Shown here in pieces: positions 59,169 to 64,000 of a DNA stretch of 64,000 nt. Origin of the DNA: Armigeres subalbatus (lineage: Eukaryota > Arthropoda > Insecta > Diptera > Culicidae); contig NC_085140.1 of assembly GCF_024139115.2 (NCBI RefSeq), forward strand, positions 414,234,283 through 414,298,282, given 5' to 3'. Both the position numbers and the translations under genes were made by a program. The notes beneath the pieces were generated by a model, which was not told the DNA's origin, did not search any database, and saw nothing but the letters and a program-made list of their open reading frames with translations. The first letter of the stretch is position 1; every line of letters starts with the position of its first letter.

Positions 59169-60553
59169 CATTGGCGTAACTACGGGGGGGCTAGGGGGGG
59201 CTATAGCCCCACCTAGGATTTTGCTAGCCCCCCTAGAAAATTTGTTACTTTGTATAAGTGTTATACATATCTAGTCCACTGATTATATACGGGGGTATAT
59301 GCAGGGAAAGGATTGTCTTCATTATCCAATTACTCTCTTCGAAACACTACAGCAATCTATTCGCTCAAGTTTTTGAATTTCGAGCAATTGTTATAAGGCT
59401 TGTTCACGACAAAATTTGGACCCCTCAAAACAAGTTGTAACTTATGAAATACCAAAGGAAATACCTCATCAACAAGTAAGTTAAAAAATATATTATTTAT
59501 TAGTATTACAAGTACTTAATGGATAATGGACAATTCCTTGAGATTTTCAAGTTTTTCTAGGGTTTTGTGAGTAATTGTTATCTAAATCGAGCGTATGATC
59601 TTAACCTTCCTAACTAATACCAATCCTACTTAAAAGCTGCAGCGCATTTTAATTATTACTGTAGGCTTCTTGAGAAAGGTTCGGTAAAACTCTTAGATTT
59701 CAAGTAGAGGTAACTAAAAGTTGAATAAGAAAGAACTTTGTACTCTTTCGGATGGATTTTAGAAACTCCGCATACCTACTATTCAATTCTCTAAACTCCT
59801 ATTGTCGCTGCAGCAATGAAACCAGTGAAAATGTCTCAGTAGGCGTGAAACAGACCTACTGAGAGAAAAGATGTGTTAAATGTTCCTATGTGTTAACTTG
59901 TTAATTTGTTTTTTAACTAAATTGAAAATTAACGACCAATAAGTTGTATTGGGATGTAAAACTGGGGTGGCATTGCGCACCTCGACTCGAAACGAGCAAA
60001 CCATGCAAACTGTCATACGAAAGACCTGTCGAAAGGAGATGCGCAATGAGGCCCCTGATTTTTTTTAAAATCATCCTAGAAGTTATTCTAACAGAAAAGA
60101 AACGTTAGTTTGTTGTGGTCAGATCGCCGTTTGAAAGCTCGTAGGAATTGTCAGGCCACTGAATTGAAAGCTGGCGAAAAGAGTTTAACTAACTAATTTA
60201 TTCAATATTTAATTTATAATGTATTCTAGATTCGAAGCAAATCAAAAAATCCTTCAAAAATCAGGATCGTGTTTCACATTCTATTTACGGTGAGCCCAAC
60301 ACCTATGGTTTTCTGAACCTATCAAGCATTTTAGGAATCCTACGAGATTTCTAGATTTTTGTAACAGGGCTGAGCGTCAATGAACATCAGTAGAAATATT
60401 TAAGTCGTCCATTACATTGATATCTGGTAGACCAACAATATACATCAGTTGAATCGAGCGAAAATGGTAAACTTTCTGTGTTATGAGTGTTAAAATAGAA
60501 AAGTTTAAAACAAAGTTAGCCCCCCCTAGAATTTTTCACTAGTTACGCCAATG
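59169..60553. mobile_element. hAT-like element with CATTGGCGTAACTA termini, 1385 bp
   Basis: CATTGGCGTAACTACGGGGGG at the left is mirrored by CCCCCCTAGAATTTTTCACTAGTTACGCCAATG at the right. GACATGAG (59161-59168) and GACAGGAG (60554-60561) form an 8-bp duplication with one mismatch. No transposase is readable, so it is non-autonomous. Confidence 0.8.
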
Positions 60554-60687
60554 GACAGGAGGTCTGCCAAAGACTAAAAGACTACATTACATAATTTTTT
60601 TTTTTTTTTTTATCTTTCGTTTATTTGGAAGGCTCATTTTCCGTGAAGCGTTACGGAGCCGAAATCAAGTTTAACAATACATTTCTT

Positions 60688-60957
60688 CACCTATCATAAG
60701 ACGAGTTTAAACAATCCCATTGAATTCCACCACTTAATTGTATCTTGACAGATACGTATTTCGACCTCAACAGTAAGGCCGTCTTCAGTGTCTCGTACTT
60801 GACTCGACTTACGAGACACTGAAGACGGCCTTACTGTTGAGGTCGAAATACGTATCTGTCAAGATACAATTAAGTGGTGGAATTCAATGGGATTGTTTAA
60901 ACTCGTCTTATGATAGGTGAAAACATTCCACTAAAAAGCTCAACATAATTTTCTTAT
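60688..60957. mobile_element. Palindromic insertion with 13-bp target duplication, Penelope/retrozyme-like
   Basis: A 270-bp insertion in the LINE 3' UTR. CAATACATTTCTT flanks it perfectly (60675-60687, 60958-60970). The uninterrupted LINE copy at 45357-45738 shows the empty site. Perfect 111-base arms (60687-60797, 60810-60920) surround a 12-base loop, followed by a 37-base non-palindromic tail. Each arm carries a hammerhead-like motif. No ORF. Confidence 0.75.
60815..60860 (+). ncRNA. Hammerhead ribozyme-like motif in palindrome arm
   Basis: GACA (60815-60818), CTGAAGA (60819-60825), C, GGCC (60827-60830), 10-base loop, GGTC (60841-60844), GAAA (60845-60848), TACGTA (60849-60854), TC, TGTC (60857-60860). 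GACA pairs TGTC (stem I) and GGCC pairs GGTC with one G-U (stem II); stem III is the loopless palindrome TACGTA; the cut would follow ATC. The mirror arm (60747-60792) gives the same motif on the minus strand. It shares CTGAAGAN and GAAATACGTATCTG with 45954-46013. Confidence 0.55.
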
Positions 60958-61274
60958 CAATACATTTCTTGATTCTTATACATAGTGTTAGTTTTGGGGA
61001 ACCGAAAGACTCGCGGTTTAGTCGAGGTTAGGGAATACAATAATACAGTAGGAAAGGAAAGGATTTTAGGGTGCTTAAGTAATTACGATGCTGATGTTCA
61101 CAAAGTTGACATTCCTCGCATTTTTACATCTGTAACGGGACAAACAAACTTTTTTTGGGAGACAACGACGAGAGGAAGACATACGGAAGGGAATAACGAC
61201 AGACATGGAAATGTACAACAAGAGGAAGACATTCGATATGGGGTACGACAGACAAGGGAATGGGCAGACAATGA

Positions 61275-62024
61275 TTACAGTTTTACATCAGCAACTTTCA
61301 AAAATTGGTGGACCAGGGACATGTACTCGAGGTCAAGGCCCGACAACACTTCCCTAATAGGCTTTGGTTGTTTTCCTCGGACCCGGAGATGTTCAGTTAG
61401 CGCAGATCTGGGGCCACGATGCTCCTCGCACGCCCACACGACATGATCGATGTCCTGATAATCCTCGCCGCAAACACAGAGATTTCCTTCCGAGAGCCCC
61501 ACTCTGAAAAGATGTGCATTTAGAGTGTAGTGATTGGACATTAGGCGACACATGGTTCGAATGAAGTCTCGTCCCATATTCAATTTTTTGAACCATGGAC
61601 GCTTCGACACCTGCGGGCGAATTGAATACAGCCATCTACCCAACTCCCCATTTGTCCATTTCTGTTGCCAGCTGTTCAAGGTTTCCTGACGAACTAATGT
61701 GAAAAATTCATCGAAGGTGATTTCCCGATCGTAAATATCACCTTCCATAGCGCCCACCTTAGCCAAAGAGTCTGCTTTCTCATTTCCCGGGATCGAGCAA
61801 TGAGAAGGGACCCAAGCCATGGTGATTGTGTAAGATCGTTGTGATAAGGCACTCAAAGCTTTCCGTATCCCATTCAGAAGATACGCTGAGTGCTTAACCG
61901 GTTTCATTGACCGAACAGCCTCCAAGGAACTTAGACTGTCGGTGAAGATGAAAAAGTGGTCAGGAGGTAGGGATGCGATTTGCTCGAGTGAATAGTGTAT
62001 AGCTGCTAGCTCAGCAGTATACAC
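61275..62024 (-). pseudogene. LINE RNase H and C-terminal Cys/His domain
   Basis: A 249-codon frame: YTAELAAIHYSLEQ, FTDSLSSLEAV, WVPSHCSIPGNEKADSLAK (RNase H Glu, Asp and His-Asp positions), then CVCGEDYQDIDHVVWACEEH, the CCHC block typical of I-like LINE ends. Separated from RT only by the frameshift. Confidence 0.85.
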
Positions 62025-63148
62025 GGAACAAGGCTCTTTGAGCTTAAAGTAGGCGCTATGAAAAACGTTGAAAACACCGAAACCAGTGGAGTCATCAATT
62101 TTTGACCCGTCTGTAAAAAGCTTCTCTCCTCACTGGCGTGCCCGTATTTGCTTGCAAATAATGGAGGTATGACCTCCGCACACAGAAAGTCTGGTATTCC
62201 ATGAACCTCCTGCTTCATGGACAGATCAAAAGTAACAGAGGAACTGTAAGAGTCTAAGAAGTTAGCACGATTGGTATCTACCGAAGAAGGGCTTACCTCC
62301 AGCGTTATGTACCAGTGGTAAATACTCATGAATCGAGATTGAGGGTTTTGTTCAAGCAGCTTCTCGAAGTTGTCAATGACCAATGGATTGAGAACCTCAC
62401 AGCGGATGAGGAACCGGAGCGATAATTCCGCGAAACGATCTGTTAGTGGCAGTACTCCCGCAAGTACTTCCAAGCTCATCGTATGTGTCGAATTCATACA
62501 TCCTAACGCGATACGGAGACAGCGGTACTGAATCCTTTGAAGCTTCGGCATGTGTGTTTTAGCCGCGGACTGGAAGCAGAAACTACCGTATTCGAGGACC
62601 GACAAAATGGTTGTTCTATACAACGTCATAAGATCTTCGGGATGCGCTCCCCACCATGTTCCGGTTATTGATCGCATGAAGTTGATCCGTTTCTGGCATT
62701 TTTGTGTCAGATACACAATGTGCTTCCCGAAGGTACATTTCGAGTCGAACCAGACCCCGAGGTATTTAGAAGATATGCTATGAGTGATTGTCTTACCCAT
62801 CAGTTGGAGCGGGAACTTTGCCGGCTTATGTTTTTTTGAAAAGACAACCATCTCAGTTTTCTCCGGAGAGAATTCGATACCCAGCTTCGTAGCCCAAGTG
62901 GACAAATTGTCCAGAGTATCTTGCAACGGTCCTTGCAGATCAATCGCTGTTGGCCCCGAAACGGATACAACACAATCATCTGCAAGCTGTCTCAACGAGC
63001 AATTTGGCATGAGACATTCATCAATGTCTCTGACGTAAAAATTGTAAAGAAGGGGGCTCAAACATGAGCCCTGGGGGAGACCCATGTAGCTAATTCGTGA
63101 AGTTGCCGAGTCACCATGAGAAAAACTCATACGCTTCTCTGACAACAA
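62006..63148 (-). pseudogene. LINE reverse transcriptase (C-terminal part)
   Basis: A 380-codon open frame beginning at the truncation point. RT landmarks: GLPQGSCLSPLLYNFYV (primer-grip side), RQLADDCVV (catalytic A/LADD), FSPEKTEMVVFSK and KYLGVWFDSK, then the thumb-like region. The frame is shifted near 62120, so the last ~35 codons are out of frame and the RNase H start (TDGS-type) is only reached in another frame. Not functional. Confidence 0.85.
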
Positions 63149-64000
63149 TCTACATCACATAATGTGGCATAGACTTCATAATTTTTAAAGTGAATCTTTG
63201 ATCTATACTTTTGTTCATCTACCTTACCCAGTTATTAAAATTTCCTTTCCGTGGTAATGTGAGGATGCAGAGGTTTTCTCGGTCTCTAGTAGCAACAATA
63301 ACTACACACTAACATTCCTCTTCTTTCCCAACTGACTGGAGTTGTAGGTAGTGAATACCAACCTTTATTCGCTTGGATCATAGCGCAATTTATTTATGAC
63401 CAGTCACGGAGGAGCAACCATTGACAAGTACGGTCAGTCTTGGCTAAGTTAAGCTAAGCCAAATCCTTGTTTAGATATTCATCTTTTGACTACTTCACCT
63501 GTCAGTCTGTCAATTCTTATGAAGTTTAAGATTTTTTTTTAGTCTCGCTGAACTAGCAGAAATAATTACGTACTCCCAGTATGTTGCAACAATTTCATAG
63601 AACAGCAGAAACTATTAGAAACTTCAAGACTTTTTGAAATATCTCAATACATCATTGAGAACTTTTTGAAATGAAAAGAATTCCTCATAGACTCTAAGAA
63701 GCCTTTCGGAATAGATTTCTCCTTTACAATCCCGGAAACCTCCACGATTGTCAGTTTAACCTCTGATTAACTGTGAAACGTTTTGATGATATTTTTTAGA
63801 TCTAGAAATTGAAACAGTATTGATAGTATTAGATATTTTAGTTATCCATATGGTATTTTCTTACCATAATCATGAGTAGGACAATGCTTCGACTGTCCTA
63901 CCCAGGTTTTTCCATGCGTAGGACATGTCCTACCCACTGATATGTAGGAATGTGACATAAAATAGATTCATAAATATGCTTTAAACCAAAATTTTTAAAA

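Larger units (their letters stand above)
60595..63149 (-). mobile_element. 5'-truncated I-clade LINE
   Basis: Flanked by CTACATTACATAA (60582-60594) and CTACATCACATAA (63150-63162), a 13-bp duplication with one mismatch. Minus-strand order: RT from mid-palm onwards, RNase H, a Cys/His block, 3' UTR, TTCCAAATAAACGAAAG and an A-tail at 60611-60595. Truncation at 63149 removed the endonuclease and the first RT blocks. It resembles MosquI-type I elements of Aedes (from memory). Confidence 0.85.
58398..63939. mobile_element. hAT element, CAGTGGCGCC family (copy 2), carrying nested insertions
   Basis: Left end CAGAGGCGCCGTCACGTTCC matches the right end of 33450-35180 in reverse. The right side GTAGGACATGTCCTACCCACTG matches its left side in reverse, with the GGCGCC part of the terminus missing. 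ATAAGTAG (58390-58397) and ATATGTAG (63940-63947) form an 8-bp duplication with one mismatch. Most of its 5.5 kb is younger insertions. Confidence 0.75.

Noticed and set aside
60985..61446. 153-codon plus-strand ORF
   Set aside because: Antisense to the LINE RNase H end and 3' UTR; no independent support.

Overview
The window looks like nuclear DNA of a culicine mosquito, most likely Aedes. The evidence is an AT-rich, intron-poor landscape dominated by nested transposons, at least three copies of a tRNA-derived SINE of the Feilai type (B box, (AAG)n tail), I-clade and other LINE debris, many hAT and TA-flanked MITEs, and a cluster of CYP6-type P450 genes each with one ~60-bp intron. Species assignment is inference.

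Real protein-coding genes are few. Four intact CYP6-family P450 genes lie at 24104-25646 (+), 27870-29425 (-), 40403-41960 (-) and 54372-55914 (-). They form two near-identical pairs: the outer pair (493 residues each) in inverted orientation 30 kb apart, and the inner pair (498 residues each) in tandem. In each pair about 330-370 bp of upstream DNA is also conserved, so the promoters were duplicated with the genes. A fifth gene, on the minus strand at 9466-9761, is a two-exon gene for a 75-residue secreted peptide, supported by a TATA box, a TCAGT initiator, a 68-bp GT-AG intron and an AATAAA signal.

Layout: 1-4391 foldback element with ~155-bp internal repeats and a second foldback nested in it; 5204-8163 Feilai SINE, hAT-like end fragment and a 2.5-kb array of a hairpin-forming 23-bp unit; 9.4-10.0 kb secreted-peptide gene; 12.1-14.1 kb LINE-in-LINE nest and a foldback carrying a Feilai copy; 14577-22901 a DNA element with a 12-bp target duplication, split by a young Ty3/gypsy retrotransposon (16884-22375) whose LTRs look identical but whose reading frames break four times at A-runs; 23.7-29.8 kb convergent P450 pair with a LINE and Helitron relic between; 30-39.6 kb MITEs, hairpins, a 35-bp minisatellite, a hAT element and a complex foldback; 40.4-42.3 kb third P450; 42.5-54 kb SINEs, MITEs and dispersed repeats; 54.4-56.3 kb fourth P450; 58398-63939 a hAT element carrying a SINE, a second hAT, a 5'-truncated I-clade LINE and, inside that LINE, a palindromic insertion.

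The most unusual signal is a pair of hammerhead-ribozyme-like motifs with a minimal palindromic stem III: one at 45954-46013 (minus strand), one on both strands of a perfect 111-bp-arm palindrome at 60687-60920 that lies between 13-bp target duplications. Both resemble the ribozymes described in Penelope-like elements and retrozymes. The P450s probably act in microsomal xenobiotic or endobiotic oxidation; nothing else in the window forms a pathway with them.
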